Shown here piece by piece: positions 41,219 to 51,160 of a DNA stretch of 64,000 bases (within the stretch, counting starts at the first letter, position 1; each line of letters opens with the position of its first letter). Both the position numbers and the translations under genes were made by a program. The stretch is from the NCBI GenBank assembly GCA_017744315.1, contig JAGIBN010000002.1, forward strand, positions 248,001-312,000, given 5' to 3'. A model generated the notes under the pieces. The model worked only from the letters and a program-made list of their open reading frames with translations, was not told where the DNA came from and searched no databases. The DNA is from Porphyrobacter sp. (GTDB lineage: Bacteria > Pseudomonadota > Alphaproteobacteria > Sphingomonadales > Sphingomonadaceae).

Positions 41219-42213
41219 CAATGATAGCCGGCTTCGTCCACCTTGCCGCGGAAGACCCAATAGGCCCAACCCGTGTAGGCCAGGATCAGCGGCATGGTCA
41301 GTCCTACACCGATCAGCATGAACACCTGGCTCCGATGCGGGGCGGCGGCGTCCCAGATCGTCAGGGAGTCGGGCACGACATAGGGCCACATCGACACTGC
41401 GAGCCCAGCCATGCCGAGAAGGAAAATACCGAGCGAAAGGAAGAATGGCATCGCCTCTTGCCGCTTGAGCAAGCCGCGAAACAGCAGGAAGGCGATGATC
41501 GCGGTCAGCAGCGGCACTTGGCTGGCGAAGAGGATGTTCGGCATGGTGAACCAGCGCCGGAAATACTGCGCTTCGACGAACGGCGTGTAGAGGCTGACCG
41601 CTATGAGCAGCAGCAAAGTTGCCACGGCGGCCCGAATGGCGAGGCGATACGCGTGGTCCTGTCCGCTTCCTTGCGTCTTCCACACCAGCCAACAGGCGCC
41701 CAGCAGCGCATAGCCCGCCGTCACGCCCAGCCCGGCGAGCAGAGTGTAAGGCGTCAGCCAGTCCCACCAGCTTCCTGCATAAGCGCGGTCGACCACTTCG
41801 ATGCCCTGCAAGAGACCTCCGAGGACCATGCCCTGTGACATCGCCGCGACCAGTGAACCGCCGAAGAAGGCCGCGTCCCAGAAGGGCCGGTGAGCAGGAT
41901 CGCGCCAGCGGAATTCAAAGGCCACCCCGCGGAACACCAGCGCGAGCAGCATGGCGATGATCAGCGGATAAGTCGCTGGCAGGATCACTGCATAGGCCAG
42001 CGGAAATGCTGCTAACAGGCCGCCGCCGCCGAGCACCAGCCAAGTCTCGTTACCGTCCCACACCGGCGCGATCGAGTTCATCGCCTGGTCGCGCTCTGTG
42101 CCTGGCTTGAAGCTCGGGAAAAGGATTCCGATGCCGAGGTCGAAGCCGTCCATCACGACATAGGCGAAGACCGCGAAGGCAATGATGATCGCCCAGATCA
42201 CCGTGAGGTCCAT
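41218..42213 (-). CDS. cydB: Cytochrome bd ubiquinol oxidase subunit II
   Basis: 331-residue multi-helix inner-membrane subunit of the terminal quinol oxidase. The N-terminus [20 protein letters not shown] with [12 protein letters not shown] is diagnostic, and [14 protein letters not shown] is a family signature. The ATG at 42213 shares a base with the cydA stop (TGATG); a GTG three bases upstream is an alternative. The operon order is cydA-cydB-DUF2474. The oxidase reduces oxygen at low tension or under cyanide without pumping protons. Confidence 0.96.
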   Translation of the reverse strand: MDLTVIWAIIIAFAVFAYVVMDGFDLGIGILFPSFKPGTERDQAMNSIAPVWDGNETWLVLGGGGLLAAFPLAYAVILPATYPLIIAMLLALVFRGVAFEFRWRDPAHRPFWDAAFFGGSLVAAMSQGMVLGGLLQGIEVVDRAYAGSWWDWLTPYTLLAGLGVTAGYALLGACWLVWKTQGSGQDHAYRLAIRAAVATLLLLIAVSLYTPFVEAQYFRRWFTMPNILFASQVPLLTAIIAFLLFRGLLKRQEAMPFFLSLGIFLLGMAGLAVSMWPYVVPDSLTIWDAAAPHRSQVFMLIGVGLTMPLILAYTGWAYWVFRGKVDEAGYH

Positions 42214-43634
42214 CACACGCCCTCCCTGTCGTCGGCCGTGAGCTCACCCGCGGCGGGAGTAATGCCGGCGGTGCGGACGGGGGCAGGCTCGCGCTCAAGC
42301 CCGGATTCATGCGCGTGGGGCGCTGCGTTCATCAGCCGCAGAATGTACCAGGTGCCCACGCCGAACACAGCGAAGTAGACCACCACAAAGGCCAGCAGCG
42401 ATGCCCCGACAGCCGGGGCCGCGAGGGGCGAGACGGAATCGGCAGTGCGCAGCAAGCCGTAAACCGTCCAAGGTTGCCGTCCGACCTCGGTCGTGACCCA
42501 TCCCGCGATAACGGCCACGAAGCCGCTCGGCCCCATCACCAGCGCGGCGCGGTGCAGCCACGGCCACTCGTAGAGCTTGCCCCGCCAGCGCGCGAGCAGG
42601 CTCCATAGCCCAAGCCCCAGCATAGCCAGGCCGACACCGACCATGATGCGGAACGACCAGAACACGATACCGACCGGCGGGTGCAGGTCTTCGGGTACCG
42701 TGTCGAGGCCCGCCAGCGGTGCGTCGAGCGAATGCTTGAGGATCAGCGAGGAAGCCTTGGGAATTTCGATCGCGTAGCGGATGACGTTCGCCTGGCTGTC
42801 GGGAATTCCGAAAAGGATCAGCGGGGCGCCGTCCGGGTGGCTTTGGAAGTGTCCCTCCATCGCCATGACCTTGATTGGCTGATGCTCGAGCGTGTTGAGG
42901 CCGTGCATGTCGCCAGCGAAGATCTGCACCGGCGCAACCAGGGCCGCCATCCACATCGCCATCGAGAACATCTTGCGCGCATGGGCGTTCGAGCGGTCGC
43001 GCAGCAGGTGCCAGGCCCCGACTGCGCCCACCACCATTGCGGTGGTCAGGTAGGCAGCGATGACGGTGTGAACCAGGCGGTAGGGGAAGCTCGGGTTGAA
43101 CACGATGGTCCACCAGCTCGGGCCGGGGAGGAACTGTCCGTTGGCGCCAAACTCGTGACCGACAGGCGTCTGCATCCAGCTGTTCACGCTGAGGATCCAG
43201 AACGCCGACACCGCCGTGCCGAGGGCGACCATGCAAGTCGCCGCGAAATGCAGCTTCTTGCCGACCTTCTCCATCCCGAACAGCATCACGCCCAGGAATC
43301 CGGCTTCGAGGAAGAACGCGGTCAGGACCTCGTATGCCATCAGGGGCCCGATCACCGGCCCGGCCCGGTCCGAGAAAACCGCCCAGTTGGTACCAAACTG
43401 ATAGGACATCACGATCCCGGACACGACACCCATGGCAAAGGTGATCGCGAAGATCTTGAGCCAGTATTTGAACAGGTCGAGATAGAGGCTCTTCCCGGTT
43501 TTGAGCCACAATCCCTCAAGGACCGCGAGGTAACTCGCGAGGCCGATCGAAAATGCCGGAAAGATGAAATGGAAGCTCACCGTGAAGGCGAACTGGAACC
43601 GCGCGAGCAGCAGGGCGTCTGCGTTCTCGAACAT
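42213..43634 (-). CDS. cydA: Cytochrome bd ubiquinol oxidase subunit I (CioA-type, short Q loop)
   Basis: Heme-bearing subunit with about nine membrane helices, 473 residues. The segment ARFQFAFTVSFHFIFPAF holds a heme ligand histidine, and MQTPVGHEF and the GRQPWTVYG region are family marks. It is shorter than E. coli CydA, consistent with the short Q loop of CioA (cyanide-insensitive) oxidases. The start at 43634 (FENADALLLARF) has GGAG six bases upstream; ATG 43646 is an alternative. An exact dyad lies 47 bases upstream at 43681-43696. Confidence 0.95.
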   Translation of the reverse strand: MFENADALLLARFQFAFTVSFHFIFPAFSIGLASYLAVLEGLWLKTGKSLYLDLFKYWLKIFAITFAMGVVSGIVMSYQFGTNWAVFSDRAGPVIGPLMAYEVLTAFFLEAGFLGVMLFGMEKVGKKLHFAATCMVALGTAVSAFWILSVNSWMQTPVGHEFGANGQFLPGPSWWTIVFNPSFPYRLVHTVIAAYLTTAMVVGAVGAWHLLRDRSNAHARKMFSMAMWMAALVAPVQIFAGDMHGLNTLEHQPIKVMAMEGHFQSHPDGAPLILFGIPDSQANVIRYAIEIPKASSLILKHSLDAPLAGLDTVPEDLHPPVGIVFWSFRIMVGVGLAMLGLGLWSLLARWRGKLYEWPWLHRAALVMGPSGFVAVIAGWVTTEVGRQPWTVYGLLRTADSVSPLAAPAVGASLLAFVVVYFAVFGVGTWYILRLMNAAPHAHESGLEREPAPVRTAGITPAAGELTADDREGV

Positions 43635-43680
43635 GGGCGGCTCCATAGCCTCAATGGCGCACATGGGCAAATTCCGCGAA

Positions 43681-43696
43681 CGCAACAGGTGTTGCG
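43681..43696. promoter_or_regulatory. 16-bp dyad upstream of cydA, operator candidate
   Basis: CGCAACAGGTGTTGCG: seven-base arms are exact reverse complements around GG. It lies in the divergent region between cydA (start 47 bases away) and lolC (start 97 bases away). It does not match the FNR box TTGAT-N4-ATCAA. A dimeric regulator site is likely, identity unknown. Confidence 0.5.
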
Positions 43697-43792
43697 CTAA
43701 ACGCCTCGGAATCTACGTATCTCGAACCTAGTTGCCTCGATTGGCAGAGACTCCTACACCGCCTGCAGACCTAACAAGGCAAAGCGCACTCC

Positions 43793-45034
43793 TTGATCCT
43801 CTCCCCTTTCGAATGGACCATCGCCAAGCGCTACATGCTGCCCGGCCGTGGCGAGGCGGTTATCGCGCTCGTCGCCTCGATCAGCATCGGCGTCGTCATG
43901 CTCTCCGTAGCCATGCTGGTGATCGTGATGAGCGTGATGAACGGCTTCCGGGCCGAGCTTCTCGACAAGATCGTTGGCCTCAATGGCCATGCGATTATCC
44001 AGGCCTATGGCGGCCGGCTCGAGAACTGGGAGCAGGTGCTCGAGGACGTAAAGAAGACGCCAGGAGTGGTCTCGGCCTCTCCGTTGATCGACAAGCCGTT
44101 GATGGTCACATTCAACGGCCGCGTCGAAGGCGTGCTCTTGCGCGGACACACCGCCGAAGACATCGCCAAGTTCAAGTCCAAGGTGTTGATCGGCGACATC
44201 TCGTCGCTGCAGCCCGGTAACGACAAGGTCGCGATCGGTTCGCGGCTCGCGATGAACCTCGGTGCCCGCGTCGGCGACGTCATCACGCTGATCAATCCAC
44301 AGGGTCGTTCCACCCCGTTCGGCACGGTCCCGCGGCAGGTCGGCTATACCGTCGGCGCGATCTTCGAGATCGGCATCTACGACTATGATGAATCCTACGT
44401 CATCATGCCGATCCCCAATGCTCAGACGCTGCTGCTGACGGGCAATTCCATCGAGATGATCGAGGTCAAGACTTCGGACGCCGATCGCGTCGGAGAAATC
44501 CTCGCCCCGATCGCGCAAAAGCTTCAAGGCCAGGCGGTGGTAACCGACTGGAAGACCATCAATGCGCAGTTGTTCGAAGCGCTGCAGGTCGAGCGGGTGG
44601 CGATGTTCTTCGCGCTGTCCATCATCGTGTTGGTAGCGGCGTTCAACATCCTCTCGTCACTGGTCATGCTCGTGCGCTCCAAGACGCGCGACATCGCGAT
44701 CATGCGCACCATGGGCGCGACGCGCAAAAGCCTGCTCAAAATCTTTGTCACAACCGGTTCGGTGATCGGCGCAGTCGGCACTGCGGCGGGGCTGGTGCTC
44801 GGCTTCATCGTGCTCCTGTTCCGCCAGCCGATCGTGAAAGGCATTGAGCTCGTGACCGGGCAGAACCTGTGGGACCCGTCGATACGCTTCCTCAGCGAAC
44901 TGCCGGCGAAGACCGATCCGTTCGAGGTGCTGCTGATCTGCCTGATGGCAATGGGCCTCAGCTTCCTCGCCACGCTCTATCCGGCCTATCGGGCCGCCGG
45001 TACCGATCCCGTGCAGGTGTTGCGCTATGAGTGA
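43793..45034 (+). CDS. lolC: Lipoprotein-releasing ABC transporter permease LolC/LolE
   Basis: 413-residue permease of the LolCDE machine that extracts outer-membrane lipoproteins from the inner membrane. An N-terminal helix ([21 protein letters not shown]), a long periplasmic domain, and three C-terminal helices with [20 protein letters not shown] and the final [18 protein letters not shown], typical of the LolC/E family, are visible. The start is TTG at 43793. Many alphaproteobacteria have a single LolC/E-type permease beside lolD; the next gene overlaps by eight bases. Confidence 0.93.
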   Translation: MILSPFEWTIAKRYMLPGRGEAVIALVASISIGVVMLSVAMLVIVMSVMNGFRAELLDKIVGLNGHAIIQAYGGRLENWEQVLEDVKKTPGVVSASPLIDKPLMVTFNGRVEGVLLRGHTAEDIAKFKSKVLIGDISSLQPGNDKVAIGSRLAMNLGARVGDVITLINPQGRSTPFGTVPRQVGYTVGAIFEIGIYDYDESYVIMPIPNAQTLLLTGNSIEMIEVKTSDADRVGEILAPIAQKLQGQAVVTDWKTINAQLFEALQVERVAMFFALSIIVLVAAFNILSSLVMLVRSKTRDIAIMRTMGATRKSLLKIFVTTGSVIGAVGTAAGLVLGFIVLLFRQPIVKGIELVTGQNLWDPSIRFLSELPAKTDPFEVLLICLMAMGLSFLATLYPAYRAAGTDPVQVLRYE

Positions 45035-45701
45035 GCCCGTCGTCCGCCTGACCAACCTGACCCGCTCGTTCGAGCAAGGCGGGGTGCGCATCGATGTGCT
45101 GCGCGGCGTCAATCTCACCATCATGCCGGGCGAAATCGTTGCCCTGCTGGGGCCGTCAGGCACCGGAAAGTCGACCATGCTCCAGGCCGTTGGTCTTCTC
45201 GAAGGCGGCTTCGGCGGCAAGATCGAGCTCGCCGGTGCTGATGCGAGCCATCTTGCCTCTGGCGATCGTACGGCCCTGCGCCGCAATCACCTGGGTTTCG
45301 TCTATCAGTTCCATCACCTGCTGCCCGATTTCACGGCGCAGGAGAATGTGATGCTCCCGCAGCTTGTTCGCGGCGTGGAGAGGTCGGAGACTGTGGTGCG
45401 CGCTCAGGCGCTGCTCACGGCGCTCGGCCTCGAACATCGCATGACCCATCGGCCGAGCCAGTTATCCGGCGGTGAGCAGCAGCGTGTCGCCGTGGCACGC
45501 GCGCTGGCAAACCGCCCGCAACTTGTTCTGGCCGACGAGCCGACGGGCAACCTCGACGAGGTGACGAGCGACAAGGTTCTCCAGCAATTTCTGGATCTTG
45601 TTCGCGGGCAGGGGAGTGCTGCGCTAGTCGCCACGCACAACGAACGCCTGGCTCAGCGCATGGACCGGGTAGTGAGAATTCACGAGGGCGTCCTCGAATA
45701 G
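45027..45701 (+). CDS. lolD: Lipoprotein-releasing ABC transporter ATPase LolD
   Basis: 224-residue ATP-binding subunit. Walker [16 protein letters not shown], signature [15 protein letters not shown], Walker [14 protein letters not shown] and the H loop ATHNERL are all present. The ATG lies inside the last codons of the permease gene, an eight-base overlap that suggests coupled synthesis of the transporter. Confidence 0.97.
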   Translation: MSEPVVRLTNLTRSFEQGGVRIDVLRGVNLTIMPGEIVALLGPSGTGKSTMLQAVGLLEGGFGGKIELAGADASHLASGDRTALRRNHLGFVYQFHHLLPDFTAQENVMLPQLVRGVERSETVVRAQALLTALGLEHRMTHRPSQLSGGEQQRVAVARALANRPQLVLADEPTGNLDEVTSDKVLQQFLDLVRGQGSAALVATHNERLAQRMDRVVRIHEGVLE

Positions 45702-45748
45702 AAACTAATCGCCCCTGATCGTCGTTTATGGTCGAAAGGGAGCGTATC

Positions 45749-46024
45749 ATGACCGATCATCCGAGCACATTCCGCGCCTTCACCACGAAGGGCGAGGGTG
45801 TCGATTGGGAAAGTCGCGCCTCGATCCACTTCAAGGACGATGGCGGTGGCGTGCTCGACGGCATGAAGGCGCTCTATCGCGGCGGCCTGGGCGAAATGGT
45901 CGGCCTGATCCGCCGGATGCCGGCTGACCAGCAGGGCCGTTACGTGATCCAGATCATGGGCGATCACCGCATCGGCATCGGTGAGATCCTCTCGCTGGCC
46001 GCGAGGCCTGATTTTCCCGGTTAG
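45749..46024 (+). CDS. Small conserved protein of unknown function
   Basis: 91 residues, hydrophilic, without signal peptide or membrane helix. The middle is rich in Gly and Asp (FKDDGGGVLDGMKALYRGG), followed by RRMPADQQGRYVIQIMGDHR. The ATG at 45749 has AAAGGGAG seven bases upstream; an ATG seven codons earlier is less well placed. It lies between lolD and dnaE on the same strand. No domain is recognised. Confidence 0.7.
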   Translation: MTDHPSTFRAFTTKGEGVDWESRASIHFKDDGGGVLDGMKALYRGGLGEMVGLIRRMPADQQGRYVIQIMGDHRIGIGEILSLAARPDFPG

Positions 46025-46096
46025 CCTGGGCGTATTCCGGGGGACAGGCAAAGGATCGCTCTTCCGATTTTCGGCCCGACGCCTAAATCTGCATCC

Positions 46097-49000
46097 ATGC
46101 CCTTTGCCCCGTTCGTTCCGCTGCGCATTCTCTCGAGCTATTCGATGCTCGAGGGGGCCATCGATCCCAAGGCGATCGCCAAGCTGGCGAAAGAACGCGG
46201 CTACCCCGCCATCGCCATATGCGACCGCAACGGGCTCTACGGTTCGACCGCCTTTGCCTCTGCCTGCAAGGCGGAGGGCATTCAGCCGATCGTCGGAACT
46301 CTTCTGGGCGTTTCGCGAGGAGCGGAAGGGCCGATCGATTACCTACCGCTCTACGCCCAGGATGAAACGGGTTGGAACAACCTGTGTCACCTGGTCAGCC
46401 GCGCCCATCTGGACCGGCCGCTGGAGCTGGACCCGCACGTCGCCATCGATGACCTCGAGGGTCACACCGATGGCCTAATTGCCCTGACTGGCGCGGGTGA
46501 GGGCGCGGTGACGCGGCTCCTCGCAGATGGCCGGACCGAACGGGCGAGGGATATGGTGGAACGTCTCTCGGGCTTGTTCCCGGGTCGGCTCTATCTGGAA
46601 GTCGCCCGCCGAGGGAGCCAGGCGGAAGATGCGGCGGAAGACGCACTTGTCGATCTTGCCTACGCGCTCGACTTGCCGTTGGTCGCCACGAACCCGGCCA
46701 ATTTCGGCGAACCGCATATGCATTCGGCCCATGACGCCATGCTGTGCATCGCGAACTCCACCCACATCGACAGCGCCGACCGCCCGCGGTCGAGCCCCGA
46801 GGCCTTCATCAAGTCGGCCGCGATGATGGAAGAGCTGTTCGCGGACCTGCCCGAGGCGACCGCTAACACCCTGGTCGTGGCCCAGCGCTGCGCCTTCGCG
46901 CCACCGAAGCGCAAGCCGATCCTCCCAAGCCTCGCGGGTGATCTTGAGGGCGAGGCGAGAATGCTTGCGGCCGACGCCAAGGCCGGCCTGCTTGCCCGGC
47001 TCGAGCCCTACGAAGGCCTGACCGAGGAAGAACGCCAGGTCTATTTCGATCGTCTCGATTTCGAAGTCGACGTCATCACCCGCATGGGCTTTCCTGGCTA
47101 CTTCCTGATCGTTGCCGACTTCATCAAGTGGGCCAAGGTGCAAGGCATTCCGGTGGGTCCGGGACGCGGTTCGGGTGCGGGTTCGTTGGTGGCCTGGTCG
47201 TTGACCATCACCGACCTTGATCCCATCCGCCTGGGCTTGCTGTTCGAACGCTTCCTCAACCCGGAACGCGTCTCGATGCCCGACTTCGATATCGACTTCT
47301 GCGAAACCCGTCGCGGCGAGGTGATCCGCTACGTGCAGGAGCGCTACGGGCACGACAAGGTCGCGCAGATCATCACGTTCGGTAAGCTCAAGGCGCGCGC
47401 GGTGCTGCGCGATACGGGCCGAATTCTGCAGATGAGCTACGGCCATGTCGACCGGCTGTGCAAGATGGTGCCGAACCATCCGACCGATCCGTGGACTTTG
47501 CCGCGCGCGCTCAACGGTGTGAGCGAGTTCCGGCGCGAGTACGAGAACGACAACGAGGTGAAGCGTCTCGTCGATCTGGCGATGCAGCTTGAAGGGTTCC
47601 CGCGCAATTCATCCACCCACGCGGCAGGTGTGGTGATCGGCGACCGACCGCTGGCGCAGCTCGTGCCGCTCTATCGCGATCCCCGCTCGGACATGCCGGT
47701 CACGCAGTTCGACATGAAGTTCGTCGAGGATGCGGGCCTGGTAAAGTTCGACTTCCTCGGCCTCAAGACGCTGTCGGTCTTGCGCAAGGCGGTCGATCTG
47801 TTGGCTCGACGCGGGATCGATGTCGACCTGGGCGCGCTGCCCTGGGACGATACCCAGGTCTACGACCTGCTCAAGCGCGGCGACACTGTCGGCGTGTTCC
47901 AGCTGGAATCCGAGGGCATGCGGCGCACTCTGTCGGCTGTGAAGCCGACGATGTTCGAGGACATTATCGCGCTCGTCTCGCTCTACCGACCGGGGCCGAT
48001 GGATAACATACCGCTGTTCGGCAAGCGCAAGAACGGCGAAGTCGCGATCGAGTATCCGCACCCGAAGCTCGAAGGTATCCTGGCCGAGACTTACGGCATC
48101 TTCGTCTACCAGGAACAGGTGATGCAGGCCGCGCAGATCCTTGCGGGGTATTCGCTCGGTGACGCCGACTTGCTGCGGCGCGCGATGGGCAAGAAGATCC
48201 AGGCCGAGATGGACGCGCAGCGCGCGCGCTTTGTCGAAGGCTGCAAGGAAGTCTCGGGGATCGAGAAGGGCAAGGCCAACGAGCTGTTCGACTTGATCGA
48301 CAAGTTCGCCGGTTATGGTTTCAACAAGAGCCACGCGGCCGCTTACGCACTGCTCGCCTATCAGACCGCTTGGCTGAAGACGCACTATCCCGAAGAATTC
48401 TACGCCGGATCGATGTGCTTCGACATGCACCAATCGGAAAAGCTGGCGGTGTTCGTCGATGATTTGCGCCGCAACGGGTTTGTCCTCCTCGGGCCGGACA
48501 TGAACCGTTCCGAGGCGGAGTTTTGCGTCGAGCAGACTGAGGCGGGATATGCCGTCCGTTATGCGCTCGCCGGCATCCGTAATGTCGGTGAGAAGGCCAT
48601 GGAGCAGGTCGTCAGCGAACGGGAAGCGAATGGGCCCTTTTCTAGCCTCGAAGATCTGTTCAGACGGATGCCCCCCGGCGCGATGAATCGGCGTCAAATC
48701 GAAGGTTTGGCGAGCGCTGGTGCGTTTGACGAACTCGACCCCAACCGGGCCAAAGTACTTGCGAACGCCGACCGGCTGCTCGCGGTGGCCGACGCTGCGG
48801 TTCGTGAGCGTGCTAGCGGGCAGGGTGGCTTGTTCGGAGGATCCGACCACGCGGAACCGTCATTACTGCTTGCTGACGCCGAACCTTGGAGCCGCGCGGA
48901 CCAGATGGCCGCTGAGCGGGACAATTTTGGTTTCTACTTCGCTGCGCATCCGGTTCAACAATTCCGTGCGGTCGCCTCGGCGAATGGCGCGCGCACTTAT

Positions 49001-49579
49001 GCGGGCCTGATGGATTCCGGCATCGCCGGGGGGCGACAGTCCGCTGTTATGGCCGCGCTGGTCGAAGGCGTGAATATAGGGCGTACGCGGAAAGGCAGCC
49101 CGTTCATTCGCGCCGATTTCTCGGATTCGTCCGGACAATTCAGCGCGGCCTGCTTCGAAGAAGGACTGGTCGAGAGCTTCCAACGTTGGGCGGCGGATTC
49201 GATTTGCGTGCTGCTCACTGTCGAGCTCGATTCACCAAGTCCCGATGAACCGCCGAGGGTGACGGTCCGGGGTGCTAGGCCTTTGTCGGAGGTGAGCAAT
49301 GCGGCGCGGATGGAGCTGACGCTTGACGTGCATACACTGGATGCGCTGCAGGAACTACGTCTCGCGCTGCACGAGGATGAAAGCGGCAAGGGCGAAGGCG
49401 GACGGGGTGAAGTCTTTGCCCGTTTGCATCTGAGCGAAACCGAGAATGCCTTGATGCGACTGGGTCGGGACTTCAAGCTCGACGGGGAACTGGCTGAGCG
49501 CCTGGCGCACGTTGAAGGCCTTGCGAACGTGTCCTTAACCACGCGTCGTGCACAAGCGAGTCTCAGACTGGTCGCTTAA
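46097..49579 (+). CDS. dnaE: DNA polymerase III alpha subunit
   Basis: Replicative polymerase, 1160 residues, normal length. The N-terminal PHP domain begins PFVPLRILSSYSMLEGAIDP; the palm carries GPGRGSGAGSLVAW and the catalytic aspartates in MPDFDIDFCETRRGE; KSHAAAYALLAYQTAWLK is the helix-hairpin-helix region. The C-terminal OB and tau-binding part is present. The size and N-terminus match DnaE1 rather than the shorter error-prone DnaE2. The stop shares a base with an ATG (TAATG), but the next gene probably starts later. Confidence 0.97.
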   Translation: MPFAPFVPLRILSSYSMLEGAIDPKAIAKLAKERGYPAIAICDRNGLYGSTAFASACKAEGIQPIVGTLLGVSRGAEGPIDYLPLYAQDETGWNNLCHLVSRAHLDRPLELDPHVAIDDLEGHTDGLIALTGAGEGAVTRLLADGRTERARDMVERLSGLFPGRLYLEVARRGSQAEDAAEDALVDLAYALDLPLVATNPANFGEPHMHSAHDAMLCIANSTHIDSADRPRSSPEAFIKSAAMMEELFADLPEATANTLVVAQRCAFAPPKRKPILPSLAGDLEGEARMLAADAKAGLLARLEPYEGLTEEERQVYFDRLDFEVDVITRMGFPGYFLIVADFIKWAKVQGIPVGPGRGSGAGSLVAWSLTITDLDPIRLGLLFERFLNPERVSMPDFDIDFCETRRGEVIRYVQERYGHDKVAQIITFGKLKARAVLRDTGRILQMSYGHVDRLCKMVPNHPTDPWTLPRALNGVSEFRREYENDNEVKRLVDLAMQLEGFPRNSSTHAAGVVIGDRPLAQLVPLYRDPRSDMPVTQFDMKFVEDAGLVKFDFLGLKTLSVLRKAVDLLARRGIDVDLGALPWDDTQVYDLLKRGDTVGVFQLESEGMRRTLSAVKPTMFEDIIALVSLYRPGPMDNIPLFGKRKNGEVAIEYPHPKLEGILAETYGIFVYQEQVMQAAQILAGYSLGDADLLRRAMGKKIQAEMDAQRARFVEGCKEVSGIEKGKANELFDLIDKFAGYGFNKSHAAAYALLAYQTAWLKTHYPEEFYAGSMCFDMHQSEKLAVFVDDLRRNGFVLLGPDMNRSEAEFCVEQTEAGYAVRYALAGIRNVGEKAMEQVVSEREANGPFSSLEDLFRRMPPGAMNRRQIEGLASAGAFDELDPNRAKVLANADRLLAVADAAVRERASGQGGLFGGSDHAEPSLLLADAEPWSRADQMAAERDNFGFYFAAHPVQQFRAVASANGARTYAGLMDSGIAGGRQSAVMAALVEGVNIGRTRKGSPFIRADFSDSSGQFSAACFEEGLVESFQRWAADSICVLLTVELDSPSPDEPPRVTVRGARPLSEVSNAARMELTLDVHTLDALQELRLALHEDESGKGEGGRGEVFARLHLSETENALMRLGRDFKLDGELAERLAHVEGLANVSLTTRRAQASLRLVA

Positions 49580-49599
49580 TGTCTCGGAGGGGCGAGGTC

Positions 49600-49800
49600 A
49601 TGTTTGCGTTACTGAAAGCCATTGTGCTCGGCGCCTTCCTGGCGGGAATTGTATCGCTCTTCATCGGCTCAAGCGGTGCCACGGGCGGATTGCTCAACGT
49701 TCACCAGGTGACGTTGCAAGGGTTTCACTTCTTTTGGTCCTGGGCGATCTTCCTGATCGGCGCCGGGCTTTCGTTCGGCATCTTCCTGCTGATGGATTGA
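49600..49800 (+). CDS. Small two-helix membrane protein, unknown
   Basis: 66 residues with two predicted membrane helices (LLKAIVLGAFLAGIVSLFIG and FFWSWAIFLIGAGLSFGIFL). The start at 49600 is preferred because GGAGGGGCGAGG lies directly upstream; an ATG at 49579 overlapping the dnaE stop would place this ribosome site inside the gene. Probably cotranscribed with dnaE. No function is known to me. Confidence 0.75.
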   Translation: MFALLKAIVLGAFLAGIVSLFIGSSGATGGLLNVHQVTLQGFHFFWSWAIFLIGAGLSFGIFLLMD

Positions 49801-49854
49801 CCAATCGCTGACTCATAAAGGGTCAGGCAGCGTCTCATTAGCGGCAAAAGAAAA

Positions 49855-49881
49855 GGCCCGGGAAGCAGTGCTTCCCGGGCC
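49855..49881. terminator. Strong intrinsic terminator after ompA-like gene
   Basis: A perfect inverted repeat with 12-base arms (49855-49866 and 49870-49881) and a three-base loop. On the minus strand it is followed by TTTTCTTTTG, a classic U-tract, ending the OmpA-like transcript; on the plus strand AATTTCTTT follows, so it may serve the dnaE side too. Confidence 0.9.
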
Positions 49882-49904
49882 AATTTCTTTGCCTTGGTTG
49901 GTGA

Positions 49905-50990
49905 TTACCGACCCGAACCCGGACCGTAAGTAATCTCAACGCGGCGGTTCTGCAGTTCACGCACACCGTCAGCAGTCGGCACGCGAGGCATGGTTTCACC
50001 GAACGCCTGGCTCGAGATCCGAGCAGCGGGGATGCCGCGGCCGGTCAGGTAGTTCTGCACGCTGGTGTTGCGGCGTGCCGACAGAGCCATGTTGTACTCT
50101 TCGGTACCCGAACGGTCGGTGTGACCGGCGAGCATGATCGAAGCGGTACCGCAGTTGCTGTACGCGGTGATCGCGTTGTTCAGGATCGTCGCAGCCTCGG
50201 GCGTGATGTCATACTTGTCCCAATCGAAGAACACGATGAACGGACCCTGGTTGCAGCGCGCGACCGGCGGCGGAGGCGGCGGAGGCGGCGGCGGGGGAGG
50301 CGGCGGGGGAGGCGGCGGCGGCGGAGCCGGCGGCGGCGGCGGCGGCGGTCCACCCCAGTTGAACTTGAGCGTCGCCAGAAGCGAGTGCGTGGTGAGGTTG
50401 CTCTTCACCGGCACGTCGGCAAATTCGCCGGCGTTCTGTTTGATGCCTTCGACGTTGAAGAACTTGTACTTCAGGCCGAGATCGATCGAGCTGCTGACCG
50501 GAACGCGCAGTTCGGCGACACCCTGCCAGGCAAAACCAACGTCTTCAGCGTTGATTACCTGATTGATCTCAGCGTCGACACCCGCGATGCCAAGGCCGGG
50601 ACCGAAGGAGAAACCAACACCGTCATTGCCGCCAATGTCGACCAGCGTGTTGAGCATTGCGCTCATCACGGTAACATTGCCGTCGGTCACGTCGACCGTG
50701 CCAACCGGCAGCGGAGCAGTGAGCGTTTCGATGTCGAACTTCTTGTAGGCGGTTTCGGCTTCGACCCGCAGGAGGCCGAAGTCGTGGCCCACTACGCCTT
50801 CGAATTCGAGATTCCAGTTGTTGCCGGGATCGGCAGTGACAACTTCGCCGGTGTCGACGACGTTGTAATCAATCTCTCCCGGAAAGACGGCACCGATACC
50901 GATGCCAGCGTAGCTGAAGTCGTCTCTCGCGAGAGCCGGCGATGCGATGATCGTCGACGCTGTCGCGAGCGCGAGTGCTATATTGCGCAT
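49905..50990 (-). CDS. OmpA-family outer-membrane protein with poly-proline linker
   Basis: 361 residues. A signal peptide (RNIALALATASTIIASPALA) is followed by an eight-stranded beta-barrel domain (to about residue 210), a 28-residue nearly pure proline linker, and a C-terminal OmpA domain that binds peptidoglycan (FFDWDKYDITPEA, GHTDRSGTEEYNMALS, NRRVEITYGPGS). It anchors the outer membrane to the cell wall. GAAGGGGA precedes the ATG. The terminator at 49855 ends the unit. Confidence 0.95.
   Translation of the reverse strand: MRNIALALATASTIIASPALARDDFSYAGIGIGAVFPGEIDYNVVDTGEVVTADPGNNWNLEFEGVVGHDFGLLRVEAETAYKKFDIETLTAPLPVGTVDVTDGNVTVMSAMLNTLVDIGGNDGVGFSFGPGLGIAGVDAEINQVINAEDVGFAWQGVAELRVPVSSSIDLGLKYKFFNVEGIKQNAGEFADVPVKSNLTTHSLLATLKFNWGGPPPPPPPAPPPPPPPPPPPPPPPPPPPPVARCNQGPFIVFFDWDKYDITPEAATILNNAITAYSNCGTASIMLAGHTDRSGTEEYNMALSARRNTSVQNYLTGRGIPAARISSQAFGETMPRVPTADGVRELQNRRVEITYGPGSGR
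50265..50348 (-). repeat. Poly-proline codon tract
   Basis: An 84-base low-complexity tract of CCG/CCT/CCC codons (27 prolines and one alanine) inside the OmpA-like gene, linking barrel and peptidoglycan-binding domain. It appears on the plus strand as GGCGGA/GGCGGC repeats. Slippage here would change linker length or frame. Confidence 0.9.
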
Positions 50991-51160
50991 GTTTTTAAAT
51001 CCCCTTCGTCGGGCCGTGTGCGGACGGATCCCTTTTCAATTCTTGGTACAAGCGGTGTGACCCTGGCAAGCCCATTATGTTGATAAGGGGCTCCCTGAAC
51101 TCCGTTTATTCCCTTATTGTTGTGAAAAAGCTGCACTTCCGGCGCGTTACCGCAGTTTTG

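Noticed and set aside
50275-50345. CRISPR-like short repeats
   Set aside because: The repeats are 3- to 6-base codon repeats of a proline linker with no spacers. No CRISPR array was seen elsewhere.
50121-51083. Arg- and Gly-rich plus-strand frames across the OmpA-like gene
   Set aside because: The Gly/Arg repeats are the reverse complement of the proline tract; the minus-strand OmpA-like protein has signal peptide, barrel and OmpA domain.
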